From Clostridia bacterium (GTDB lineage: Bacteria > Bacillota > Clostridia > Christensenellales > Borkfalkiaceae), in contig JAIDCJ010000006.1 in the NCBI GenBank assembly GCA_029055875.1, positions 62,001 to 126,000 on the forward strand: DNA of 64,000 nucleotides, read 5' to 3'. Every line of letters begins with the position of its first letter. The first letter of the stretch is position 1. Under the pieces are notes generated by a model. It was not told where the DNA came from. It ran no database searches and saw nothing but the letters and a program-made list of their open reading frames with translations. This document shows, in pieces, positions 37,982-46,970 of the stretch. The position numbers and the translations under genes were made by a program.

Positions 37982-38009
37982 TAATATATGAATAACTATT
38001 CATATATTA
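37982..38009. promoter_or_regulatory. ArsR/SmtB-type operator
   Basis: Perfect 13-2-13 inverted repeat TAATATATGAATA-AC-TATTCATATATTA, about 20 bp upstream of arsR-like gene. Confidence 0.85.
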
Positions 38010-38050
38010 GCACAAATAAAAAACGCCGTCAAGCGTTTTTCATAAAATTT

Positions 38051-38392
38051 TTATAGATTTTTATTTTCTTTGCCAAGATACGGTTTCAGCTCCTTGAAAC
38101 AATTCTCACAAAGAAAAATATCCTTCCCTTTCGTTGCATAAAAAACGGTTTCCGAGGCGGCGTTTAACTCGTTTCCGCAATAGCCGTAGCAATGTTCGTG
38201 CCAAATCTGCAAATAGTCCCCGCCAGTTTTTTCATATAATCTGTCCGCGGCTTCACGGGGAAGAATGCGTTCATACCAAAACGAACGCTCTTTCCCCTTT
38301 TGTCTGAGCTGTTCTGCTAACTGTTTTGTATCTACACGGTAGAACAATTCTTCTTTCAACTCTTCCGCTATTATTGTTAACCAATCGTTCAT
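38051..38392 (-). CDS. Small hypothetical protein with CxxC-type motif
   Basis: MNDWLTIIAEELKEELFYRV...GYCGNELNAASETVFYATKGKDIFLCENCFKELKPYLGKE; start set to MNDW. Confidence 0.55.
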   Translation of the reverse strand: MNDWLTIIAEELKEELFYRVDTKQLAEQLRQKGKERSFWYERILPREAADRLYEKTGGDYLQIWHEHCYGYCGNELNAASETVFYATKGKDIFLCENCFKELKPYLGKENKNL

Positions 38393-38393
38393 C

Positions 38394-39200
38394 TTATAAT
38401 TCCTTATCCGACTGAAACGTTTTGTCGCACAAATAGGCAAGTACGCCCTCGCCTTGAATGCAAAGTGACTTTGCAATCAGCCGTTGGCGGGTGAGGTTGT
38501 GGGCGCGGTTATACGCATCGTTTCCATACTTCGTATCGCCGACGACGGGATGACCGAAATAAGCCATGTGCGCGCGGATCTGGTGCGTTTTGCCTGTGTG
38601 GAGCGTAATTTTAAGAACGCTCGTTTCCCCCTCTTCGGCAACTACTTCATATTCCGTGATAATTTTTTCGCCGATTGGCTGATTGGATACGCGAACGCGG
38701 GAATTCTTTTCGTCCTTTATAAGATACGCTTCTTCTACGCTGTGTAGGCTTGGCATTTTTCCGAGCACGCGGGCAAGATAAATTTTCTCTGCCCTTCTCT
38801 CACGGAAGGCGCGAAGGAGTTCCTCTTCCGCCGCTTTGGTTTTTGCAAACACCAAAAGTCCCGCCGTGTTGCGGTCTAACCGATGAATGAAATACGCCTC
38901 GCCCCTTTCTGCAAGTGCGGAAAAGACCGCCTCGGAATTGACGCCGCTCTCCTTATCGATAACGAGAACATTCTCGTCCTCGTATATCATTTCAAAGCCT
39001 GTTTTCTTTTCCTGCGCGGGGGTGAGATAGTACGCAACTTCGTCGCCCGCATGAAGCAGCATATCTGCCCCCACGCGCTTGCCGTTCACGCGGATCTCAC
39101 GGTTTTTGAGAAGCGTGCGGAAGCAGAAGGACGCGGGTGCGCACGTATTATCGGTGAAGTTTTTCAGCGGAATTTCTCCGCTTGCGACGTATTTTTTCAC
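38394..39200 (-). CDS. RluA-family pseudouridine synthase (copy 1)
   Basis: FIHRLDRNTAGLLVFAKT, HTGKTHQIRAHMAYFGHPVVGDTKYG; GTG start with AAGGA upstream. Confidence 0.93.
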   Translation of the reverse strand: MKKYVASGEIPLKNFTDNTCAPASFCFRTLLKNREIRVNGKRVGADMLLHAGDEVAYYLTPAQEKKTGFEMIYEDENVLVIDKESGVNSEAVFSALAERGEAYFIHRLDRNTAGLLVFAKTKAAEEELLRAFRERRAEKIYLARVLGKMPSLHSVEEAYLIKDEKNSRVRVSNQPIGEKIITEYEVVAEEGETSVLKITLHTGKTHQIRAHMAYFGHPVVGDTKYGNDAYNRAHNLTRQRLIAKSLCIQGEGVLAYLCDKTFQSDKEL

Positions 39201-40932
39201 GCTTACGTTTCCTTATAATGATAAATGCAACGAGCGGCACAAGGGCGATTGCAACGTACACCGCTCCGCCCATGAGCATGAAATATGCTACGTAGGAAAG
39301 AAGCAATGCGCTCACCGTTTGAATGAGTGCATACAGGCACGCGCGTTTCCAGCCCACTTCGCGCGCGCTTGCCGTAATTGCCGAAACGCAGGGCGAACAG
39401 CAGAGCATGAACACGGCGAACGCAAACGCACTTTGGAACGAGTACGGAAAGCCGCCGTAGAACATCATGAGCGCACCCGCCACGTTCTCCTTGGCAACAA
39501 GCCCCGAAAGCGCAGCGTAGGCGATTCGCCAGTCCCCCATTCCGATGGGCGCAAACAGGAATTTGAGCCCCCCACAGAGCGTGGCGAGCATACTCGCCTC
39601 TGCCTCGCAAAATACAAACGAGAATGAAAAGGAAGATAACAGCCACGAGAGCAGGAAGAACGCCGTTACCACCGTTGCTACTTTTATTATAAACTGTTTT
39701 ATTTGAAAGAGCAAGGATTTGAGCACAAATGCGGGACGCGGAATTTGCAACGGTGCAAGCTCCATGACGAACGGCGGCGTTTTGCCCCTTAACAGGAATG
39801 CCACAAGAAGAGAAAAAAGCGTGCCGAGTGTATAAAGCACCACGACTGCAAGAAAAGGATTCTCAAAGAAGGATGCAGAAAGCGCAAGGAACACGGGCAG
39901 TTTTGCACTGCACGGGATATACGGCAAACTCAATATCACGCGGCGTTGAATCTTTTTATCGTCTAATCCGCGCGTGGTGAGTATGGCAGCGGCGCTGCAA
40001 CCGAAGCCCATTAAGAGCGAAAAGGTTGCTCTGCCGTTGAGGCCGAGCTTTGCAAAGAATCCGTCCGTGAGCATGGCAAGCCGCGAGAGGAAGCCGCTTT
40101 CATCCATGAGCGTTAAAAAGAAAAATAAAAGCGCGATTTGCGGCAGGAAGCTGAATACCCCGCCGATGCTGCCCAAGAGGCCGTCGGCAATCAGACTCCT
40201 TACAACGGGCGAGGAAATCTTCTGCGCGTATCCGCCGAGCACGTCGCTAAAAAGCGACTCCACGCCGCTCTTCATTAAATCGCCGGGAAGCCCCTTTGCA
40301 AAGGTAAAAAAGAACGCAAAAAGAAGCAAAACGATAAAGAACGGAATACAAATAAATCCGTTGCAAAGAAGCCTGTCAACACGCGAAAGACCTTCACACA
40401 CGGGGGTGTAAATTCCCTCGAGCAAGTCTTTTCGCCCGCTACAAAGCCGTTTGGGGGCGTTTAATAGCGCATTCAGCTCCTCTTTGAACTCTTTCCTGCG
40501 TTTTTTATCGCACACGATTACCGAAATGCCGATTCTTTTTTCAAGCTCTCCCAAATCGATTTTTCCGCCCTCGCGCTCGAAAATCCTTTTCTTTGTTAAT
40601 ACGAGCACGGTACGCCTGCCGTTTTTTATGAGCGAAAAAAGGAGCGGAAGAGAGCGCTCCAAACCCGCACATTCGGAAACGAACACAACGGGCGAGGAAG
40701 GGTTTTCGAGGAGATAATCGCGCGTGTATTTCTCCTCCATGCTCATGCTGTCCATGGAGTAAATACCGGGCAAATCGCAAAGCGTGACCTTACGCCCGCC
40801 CAGCTCCGTTTCGCGTTCCGCCGCGCCCACCGTAACGCCGTGCCAATTACCGACCTTTTCGTGCGCGCCCGTGAGCAGATTAAAGAGCGTGCTCTTGCCC
40901 GCGTTAGGGTTTCCTACAAGCAGTATTTTCAT
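39148..40932 (-). CDS. feoB: FeoB-type ferrous iron transporter
   Basis: GNPNAGKSTLFNLLTGAHEKVGNWHGVTV, DLPGIYSMDSMS, MGFGCSAAAILTTRGL. Confidence 0.93.
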   Translation of the reverse strand: MKILLVGNPNAGKSTLFNLLTGAHEKVGNWHGVTVGAAERETELGGRKVTLCDLPGIYSMDSMSMEEKYTRDYLLENPSSPVVFVSECAGLERSLPLLFSLIKNGRRTVLVLTKKRIFEREGGKIDLGELEKRIGISVIVCDKKRRKEFKEELNALLNAPKRLCSGRKDLLEGIYTPVCEGLSRVDRLLCNGFICIPFFIVLLLFAFFFTFAKGLPGDLMKSGVESLFSDVLGGYAQKISSPVVRSLIADGLLGSIGGVFSFLPQIALLFFFLTLMDESGFLSRLAMLTDGFFAKLGLNGRATFSLLMGFGCSAAAILTTRGLDDKKIQRRVILSLPYIPCSAKLPVFLALSASFFENPFLAVVVLYTLGTLFSLLVAFLLRGKTPPFVMELAPLQIPRPAFVLKSLLFQIKQFIIKVATVVTAFFLLSWLLSSFSFSFVFCEAEASMLATLCGGLKFLFAPIGMGDWRIAYAALSGLVAKENVAGALMMFYGGFPYSFQSAFAFAVFMLCCSPCVSAITASAREVGWKRACLYALIQTVSALLLSYVAYFMLMGGAVYVAIALVPLVAFIIIRKRKREKIRRKRRNSAEKLHR

Positions 40933-41153
40933 GTTTTGAGCACCCTGATCCCCGATGCAAGCTCACTATCGAGCGCGATTTTACTGCCGCCCGACTGAAT
41001 GAGAAATACCTTCTTTTTGAATGAGGTTTTAAGTACGACAAATTTCGCGCCCGTATAAATGCCCAAAGATCGCAGACGCTCTTTGAGTAGCATGGGAAGC
41101 TCCACTTTAATAACGATCGCCCGCTCGCCCTTTTTTAATTCGCTAACGTTCAT
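40929..41153 (-). CDS. feoA: FeoA-domain protein
   Basis: MNVSELKKGERAIVIKVELPMLLKERLRSLGIYTGAKFVVLKTS; 4-nt overlap with feoB. Start set to MNVSEL. Confidence 0.88.
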   Translation of the reverse strand: MNVSELKKGERAIVIKVELPMLLKERLRSLGIYTGAKFVVLKTSFKKKVFLIQSGGSKIALDSELASGIRVLKT

Positions 41154-41247
41154 AGTATTAAGAATGCGGGCAGGGCGGGAATTATGCGTTTTCAAAAAGA
41201 GCGAAAAAAGAAAAGCGCACGGTTTCCCGTGCGCCGCCTTGGTGCGG

Positions 41248-41490
41248 TTATTGCTTTTCGGTTTCTACTTTTCTATCTTTTTGCAGTTTCAATGCGCCGT
41301 TCGTAATCATCGGGGAAACGATAAGCCAAATGGCTGCAAGCGTGATGAGAACGTATACGATAATCGCACCGACGCTTCTCGGCCCCATAAAGATTGCCGA
41401 CACGAGATTGAAGTTAAATATCCCGAACATACCCCAGTTTAATGCCCCAATCAATACGAGAACGTAAGAAATTAAATTTGCAATAATCAT
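41248..41490 (-). CDS. DUF378-like small membrane protein
   Basis: LISYVLVLIGALNWGMFGIFNFNLVSAIFMGPRSVGAIIVYVLITLAAIW. Confidence 0.8.
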   Translation of the reverse strand: MIIANLISYVLVLIGALNWGMFGIFNFNLVSAIFMGPRSVGAIIVYVLITLAAIWLIVSPMITNGALKLQKDRKVETEKQ

Positions 41491-41587
41491 AATTGCCTCC
41501 TTTTATCAGCATACCCCTCCTTAGCGTTATTATGTATGCCCGATGAAAAAACGCCCGCGATTGCGGGCGTTTTTGACTGCTGCTTAA

Positions 41588-43951
41588 TTATTTGTTTTTC
41601 TTCTGACCTTTGAGCTTCTTCAGGTCAACTTCCTCTACCTTTTTATCGGAAGGCTTCACAACAAACAAAGCGATTACGATAACTAAGAGTACTGCGGAAA
41701 CTGCAAAGAGCACAATGGAAAGTACGTTGTTCTGTAACCATTCCGATTGTCCGGGCGTGTAGTCGAACGGGTTCTGCACTTCGATTACCTGATACTTCGT
41801 ATTCACTTCGTTAGAAAGTTTGGGGTCGGTAACCGTAATTTCTACTACGTAGAAGCCCGATTTCTGCGGTGTGAACGAGAGCGAATCGTTTTTATACCAC
41901 TCGTAAGCGTTATCCGTCTTATCCCAATCGTCATCGTCTTCGGAAACGCTACTGTCATATTTACCGATCTCTTTCAGACATTTTCCGTATACGCTATTAA
42001 ATTCTCCCTCGTCGTCTTTCGTTAACCAATCTTTATTCGCATTCTCTACGAAATCGGAATAAGAAGGAGCTTTCTTGTCCTCGGCAAGCGCGGATTCATC
42101 GAAATAGTAGAGCGTATACTCTTTTTCAACGCCGTCAAGCGCAACGATTTCAAACGAAGAAATGGTATATTTGCTATCGCGGTAACCAAGAGTTTGTTCC
42201 TCCGGATCCTCAATCGTAACACCCGTATATGCAACGTAGAACTTGAATTCGGGAATGCCTTCAATATCCCAGATGTTCGAGCTGGAAAGCGTGACGAGTT
42301 TTCCGTCGGCATCCAGATATTCCATTCCGTTACCCGAAGCATCCGTAGCAAGAACACGGAAGGTATACCAGCCACGTTCGTTGATTTCAAATTTCAAAGA
42401 ATTATAGCTGAGCGAAGTTGCGGAGGATGCGGAATCGCCCTCGGACTGGCTCGGTTTATGGTAATAAACGCTGAATTTCAGATTTCTGTAATCGGCATTG
42501 TCGCTCGTAATGAGACCGCGGAGAGAAGGTAAATAGATATAGGAACCGCTGCCTGCGTTTGCTCCCTCTGCCGCCTTGTTCACTGCATCTCGATATGCCG
42601 CTACTGCCTCGTCATAGGCATCTTTATCCGTGAATTCATTTTTCTCGTCGTCTACATTGTCCTTGACGACTTCAAACCCTTCATAGTGAGGGCCCTTCTT
42701 ATTGCGGTCGACTTTAATATATTCCTCGCCGCCGGTTTCATTTGTATCACCGATGGCGTCATCTACTGCGTACCAATTGAGGTAAACGTAATCTTCGTTT
42801 TCCGTTGCGCCGCTGTTGCCCCTGAAATCGAAACGGATGGAAACGTAAATGACCTCTTCTTCGTCTTCCTCAAATTCAGTTGTAGGTAAGAAATAAGCAG
42901 GTTTTGAAGAGGTTACCTCGCGGTATTCGGCATCTTCAAGTTTCACGTATTCGCCGTCTTTATCCGCCTTTAACATATAGTAATAGAGTTTTGCGGTAGC
43001 GCTGCCGTCGCAAACGTCGATTACCTGATAGCTGATGGTGGAAGTAGAGAACCTCTGTCCGATTTGGAATGAATAAACTTGTTCGTTGAGCACGATTACA
43101 GGTGCAGCGGTGTCCTCCACCTTGCCGCCCGTAACAGCATACAGGCCGTCGCCGTCTGCATCCGTTTCTTCTGCCGTGCCGCCCGTAACTGCGAGAGCTT
43201 GTCCGTTGAGGCTATTAAGAAGTACGCTCTGCGTGTTTGCATTCTCCCCCTCTGCCTGTGCGGGCAATTTCGCCGTGAACGTAATAGGCGTTTGAGGTGT
43301 GGTAGCCGCCGAGGAACGGTATTCAAGGTAGTTGCCGCCGATATTGGTGAACTTGCCGATAAAATCGTCCGTTAATTCGCCTTGCTTGATGTGAACGTTG
43401 AACTCGCCGATTTGGGTTTCGTTTTGAGCGTCACCCTCCGTTAAATAGAGAGTCAACCATTGGTTGGAATCCACGGATACGGTTTTTTCGCTCGTTTCCC
43501 CTGCGGAATTCTTAATTGTAACGGATAAGCTGTCGCCCGTAGATTTCGTAAAGATAACGAAGTTTTCCGTTTTGCCTTCTTTCGTGATGTTCTCTTCCGC
43601 GCTCTCGAACGTGATTGTGAACGTCTCGAAGTTTAAGCCTGCAAATTTGAACTGCAAGTTGAAATACTTTGCAGCACCCTTATCCTCATACCATTTCAGT
43701 GCGAGGTTTCTGCGGTAGTAAACCTTACCGTCGTTCTTGAATCTGAACGCGGTATATGCAGTATCGTTATTCTCTTCTTTGAGCGCGATGACCTCACCGT
43801 CCGTGCCCTGCGAGAAGATTGCCGTTGTCTCGTATTCCTTTGCAGCGTATGCGTCGTGCGCCGTGAAAGTAAAGAATGCAACGCCCAAAGTGACCGCAAA
43901 TAATACGGCAAGACAAATTATTGTAATGAAACGTAGTTTAACTTTTTTCAT
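41588..43951 (-). CDS. Large exported protein anchored by a C-terminal TM, Ig-like/bacterial surface protein
   Basis: Signal peptide MKKVKLRFITIICLAVLFAVTLGVAFFTFTAHDAYA; C-terminal LSIVLFAVSAVLLVIVIALFVV plus basic tail. No recognised catalytic motif. Confidence 0.65.
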   Translation of the reverse strand: MKKVKLRFITIICLAVLFAVTLGVAFFTFTAHDAYAAKEYETTAIFSQGTDGEVIALKEENNDTAYTAFRFKNDGKVYYRRNLALKWYEDKGAAKYFNLQFKFAGLNFETFTITFESAEENITKEGKTENFVIFTKSTGDSLSVTIKNSAGETSEKTVSVDSNQWLTLYLTEGDAQNETQIGEFNVHIKQGELTDDFIGKFTNIGGNYLEYRSSAATTPQTPITFTAKLPAQAEGENANTQSVLLNSLNGQALAVTGGTAEETDADGDGLYAVTGGKVEDTAAPVIVLNEQVYSFQIGQRFSTSTISYQVIDVCDGSATAKLYYYMLKADKDGEYVKLEDAEYREVTSSKPAYFLPTTEFEEDEEEVIYVSIRFDFRGNSGATENEDYVYLNWYAVDDAIGDTNETGGEEYIKVDRNKKGPHYEGFEVVKDNVDDEKNEFTDKDAYDEAVAAYRDAVNKAAEGANAGSGSYIYLPSLRGLITSDNADYRNLKFSVYYHKPSQSEGDSASSATSLSYNSLKFEINERGWYTFRVLATDASGNGMEYLDADGKLVTLSSSNIWDIEGIPEFKFYVAYTGVTIEDPEEQTLGYRDSKYTISSFEIVALDGVEKEYTLYYFDESALAEDKKAPSYSDFVENANKDWLTKDDEGEFNSVYGKCLKEIGKYDSSVSEDDDDWDKTDNAYEWYKNDSLSFTPQKSGFYVVEITVTDPKLSNEVNTKYQVIEVQNPFDYTPGQSEWLQNNVLSIVLFAVSAVLLVIVIALFVVKPSDKKVEEVDLKKLKGQKKNK

Positions 43952-44073
43952 GAAACCATGCTCCGTGCGGGCATAATTGCCCAATCTATCTAATATATTC
44001 TACACGAAATTTATACTTCCGTCAAGCGGTATCGCACGCTTTCCACAAAATTAATGGGAAAATCAACCAAAAA

Positions 44074-44778
44074 TTATACGGGTTTTACGGCGTCGAGATT
44101 GAAATGCTTCCAAGGAGTTTCGTCCGCGGGAGGCAGAATCAAGAAGCGGAGCCGCTCTTTGGTTACGGGGTGCGTGAATGCGAGCGAATACGCCCAGAGC
44201 GCCAAATTGCCCTTTACCGCCCTTTCTCCGCCGTAGCGCATATCGCCGAAAACGGGATGGGAAATGCCCGCCGTCTGCACGCGGATCTGGTGACTTCTGC
44301 CCGTGTGAAGCTTGATTTCCGTAAGCGAAAGCCCGCTTCTTTCCTCTAACACACGGTAGTCGAGAATTGCCTCTTTCGCGCCGTCCGTGCCCTGCGTACA
44401 AAGATATACCATATTATTGACGGTATTCTTTTTTAAGTAGTTCACGAGGCGTCCGCTCTTTTCGGTAAGCGTGCCGCAGAGCACCGTGAGATATTTCTTT
44501 TCAAAATCGCCCGTACGCATTTGCTCGGAGAGCCTGCCCGCCGCCTTGCTTGTTTTGGCGAATACCATAACGCCGCCCGTTGGACGGTCGAGCCGGTGCA
44601 CCAGCCCGATATACACGTTGCCCTTTTTATCGTATTTCGTACGGACGTATTCCTTGATCATATCAAGCAGATTCGCATCTCCGCTATCGTCGGGACAGGA
44701 CGCGATATTCTGCGGTTTCATGACCACGATGACGTGGTTGTCCTCATATAAAATAGTAAGATTTTGTTCGTTACTCAT
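44074..44778 (-). CDS. RluA-family pseudouridine synthase (copy 2)
   Basis: VHRLDRPTGGVMVFAKTSKAA, HTGRSHQIRVQTAGISHPVFGDMRYGG. Confidence 0.93.
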   Translation of the reverse strand: MSNEQNLTILYEDNHVIVVMKPQNIASCPDDSGDANLLDMIKEYVRTKYDKKGNVYIGLVHRLDRPTGGVMVFAKTSKAAGRLSEQMRTGDFEKKYLTVLCGTLTEKSGRLVNYLKKNTVNNMVYLCTQGTDGAKEAILDYRVLEERSGLSLTEIKLHTGRSHQIRVQTAGISHPVFGDMRYGGERAVKGNLALWAYSLAFTHPVTKERLRFLILPPADETPWKHFNLDAVKPV

Positions 44779-45631
44779 TGACGTAAATTCCTCCTGCGCC
44801 GCACGGAAGCGGAATCCCCTCCTCGGTGGGAAGCCCCACTTCGTAAGCCTCGATCTTCCCGCCCCTGCCGGATAAGCTGAGCGTTAAAAGATTGGAGAGC
44901 ACGGCGGGCTGTAAGCCCGTAGTATAACTGTTGATTAAAACGAAGAGCGCGTTGTCGCTCAAAAGCTGTGTACACAATTTGACGAACGGGTATAACCCCG
45001 TTTCGATTTTCCACATTTCGCCGCCTGGGCCTCTGCCGTAGGACGGCGGGTCCATGACGATTGCATCGTACTGATTGCCGCGCCGAATTTCCCTTTGCAC
45101 GAATTTCACGCAGTCGTCTACGATATAGCGGATTCCGCTCGTAATGCCCGAGAGCCGCGCGTTTTCTCCCGCGCGTTCCACCATGCCCTTTGCCGCATCG
45201 ACGTGCGTGACCTCTGCGCCCGCCTTGGCAAGAGCAACGCTCGCGCCGCCTGTATAGGCGAAGAGGTTAAGTACCTTTATCTTCCTGCCGGCACTGCGAA
45301 TGAGCGAAGAGCACTTATCCCAATTGACAGCCTGTTCGGGGAAAAGGCCCGTATGCTTGAACCCCATGGGCTTGATGGAGAACGTTAAATCGCGATAGCC
45401 GATTTTCCAGCTCTCGGGAATTTTGCGCCGATACTCCCATGCGCCGCCGCCCTTTTCGCTACGGCGGTACACGGCGTCTATCCGCGGGTCGGAGAACAAA
45501 TCGTAGCTTGCGCCCCAAATGACCTGCGGGTCGGGACGAAGCAGCGTGACGTCTCCCCATCTCTCCAATTTGTAGCCGTCGCCCGTGGCAAGAACGGCGT
45601 AATCTTTCCAATTATCTGCTAAACGTATCAT
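44771..45631 (-). CDS. Class I SAM-dependent rRNA methyltransferase-like protein
   Basis: VLNLFAYTGGASVALAKAGAEVTHVDAAKGMVERAGENARLSG, AIVMDPPSYGRGPGGEMW. Confidence 0.88.
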   Translation of the reverse strand: MIRLADNWKDYAVLATGDGYKLERWGDVTLLRPDPQVIWGASYDLFSDPRIDAVYRRSEKGGGAWEYRRKIPESWKIGYRDLTFSIKPMGFKHTGLFPEQAVNWDKCSSLIRSAGRKIKVLNLFAYTGGASVALAKAGAEVTHVDAAKGMVERAGENARLSGITSGIRYIVDDCVKFVQREIRRGNQYDAIVMDPPSYGRGPGGEMWKIETGLYPFVKLCTQLLSDNALFVLINSYTTGLQPAVLSNLLTLSLSGRGGKIEAYEVGLPTEEGIPLPCGAGGIYVNE

Positions 45632-46959
45632 ATTCCATTTACTACGCCTGAAAACAGCGTAAAGTTATCCCAAGTAGTAATGATAAAGCCGAACGCTCTG
45701 TCTAAAATAAAATCTTCGCGAACTTCCTTTTTCTCATCCGGCGCAGGAGAAGTCGCATCGTTTGCTATAATGGTGACCGCCGCGCCCTCGATACCCTTTT
45801 TATCTACCGTTAAATCGGTAACGTGCTGCACCTTCGTGCATACGCAGGGAGTATTGGTAATTGCGGAATAATCGCATTTTATATCATCGAAAAGTAAGTT
45901 GATGCCGAATTTCTCTTGCAAGATTTCTTTCACATCCTCGTCGTATTTGCACTTATACTCGGGGAAAAGACAGCGGGTGTAATATTCCGTTTGGGTGTCG
46001 CCGTCATAAGGGCGGTAGTCCGTTACTGCGTTCACCTCGGCAATGTTTTCGGCGGTGAATACGTCGTCAACCGTATATCCGTCCTTGGGCAAAATAAACT
46101 TTATTTTGTAGCCGTCGAACGTCGAAGTATAGAAGGTGGAATAGGTTTCCCCCTCGTAAGCTCTGCCCCGCTTAAAATCGCCGAGTAAAAGCTTGGTTTG
46201 TTTCGTCGTACCGTCCGCATTCCCGAACGTATAATTTTCCGTCGTGAAGAACAAATCGTCCCCGCCGTTATTCCAAATGGTTTTGAGATACAGCGTATTA
46301 ATGAGCGCGAACGCAGTATCTTTGGAGAGCTGAAAATCTTGATCGATAAGTCCCTTCGTCTGTTCCTTGACGAACGCACGCACGGCTTGGTTGGCCTCTG
46401 CATTCTTATACGCAAAATCTGCCGAATAGGAATAGGCGTAGTAATGCTGAGAAAGCGCGTCTATGCAAGGCTGCTTGTAGTCTAAACGTTCGTCCAGCCA
46501 AATGGAATTGCCGAGCTTTACCATGCCCGTGATTTCGTTTTCAGGTTTATGCTCTACGTTCAGCGCACGGTAAAGCATGGGATAATTCTCTTTGAGCTGT
46601 TCGTAAGAAACGCCCAGCGCGGATAGGATTTCCGAACGCGTTTCGCCCGACGCGCACTCCGCGGCAAGCGAAAGCGCAGAATAGACGGATACGGGCGATA
46701 CGGTAAAATTGTCTTTCTCTTCACGCGCCTTGTAGGCTCTATCGGCAAAGGTAGCCGCAAACTCTTCGACCTTGCCCTTGAACGCAACGAAGCTTTCCTT
46801 CGTACGGTCGCCGTAGCCGAGCGAAGTGACCTCGGCAGGTTTTCCGAGCTGTTCGCTCTTGCCCGCGTCGGTTCCGCCCGCTCCGCCGCAGGCGGTCATG
46901 GAAACCGCGCATACTGCGGCGCACGCAAGCGCGGCAAACGCTTTGAATTTTCCTTTCAT
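45628..46959 (-). CDS. Serpin-family lipoprotein
   Basis: Lipobox VSMTAC; NFTVSPVSVYSALSLAAECASGETRSEIL, ALINTLYLKTIWNN, hinge/RCL region KKGIEGAAVTIIANDATSPAPDEKKEVREDFILDRAFGFIITTWDNFTLFSGVV. Confidence 0.9.
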   Translation of the reverse strand: MKGKFKAFAALACAAVCAVSMTACGGAGGTDAGKSEQLGKPAEVTSLGYGDRTKESFVAFKGKVEEFAATFADRAYKAREEKDNFTVSPVSVYSALSLAAECASGETRSEILSALGVSYEQLKENYPMLYRALNVEHKPENEITGMVKLGNSIWLDERLDYKQPCIDALSQHYYAYSYSADFAYKNAEANQAVRAFVKEQTKGLIDQDFQLSKDTAFALINTLYLKTIWNNGGDDLFFTTENYTFGNADGTTKQTKLLLGDFKRGRAYEGETYSTFYTSTFDGYKIKFILPKDGYTVDDVFTAENIAEVNAVTDYRPYDGDTQTEYYTRCLFPEYKCKYDEDVKEILQEKFGINLLFDDIKCDYSAITNTPCVCTKVQHVTDLTVDKKGIEGAAVTIIANDATSPAPDEKKEVREDFILDRAFGFIITTWDNFTLFSGVVNGI

Positions 46960-46970
46960 AGCTCTCCTCC

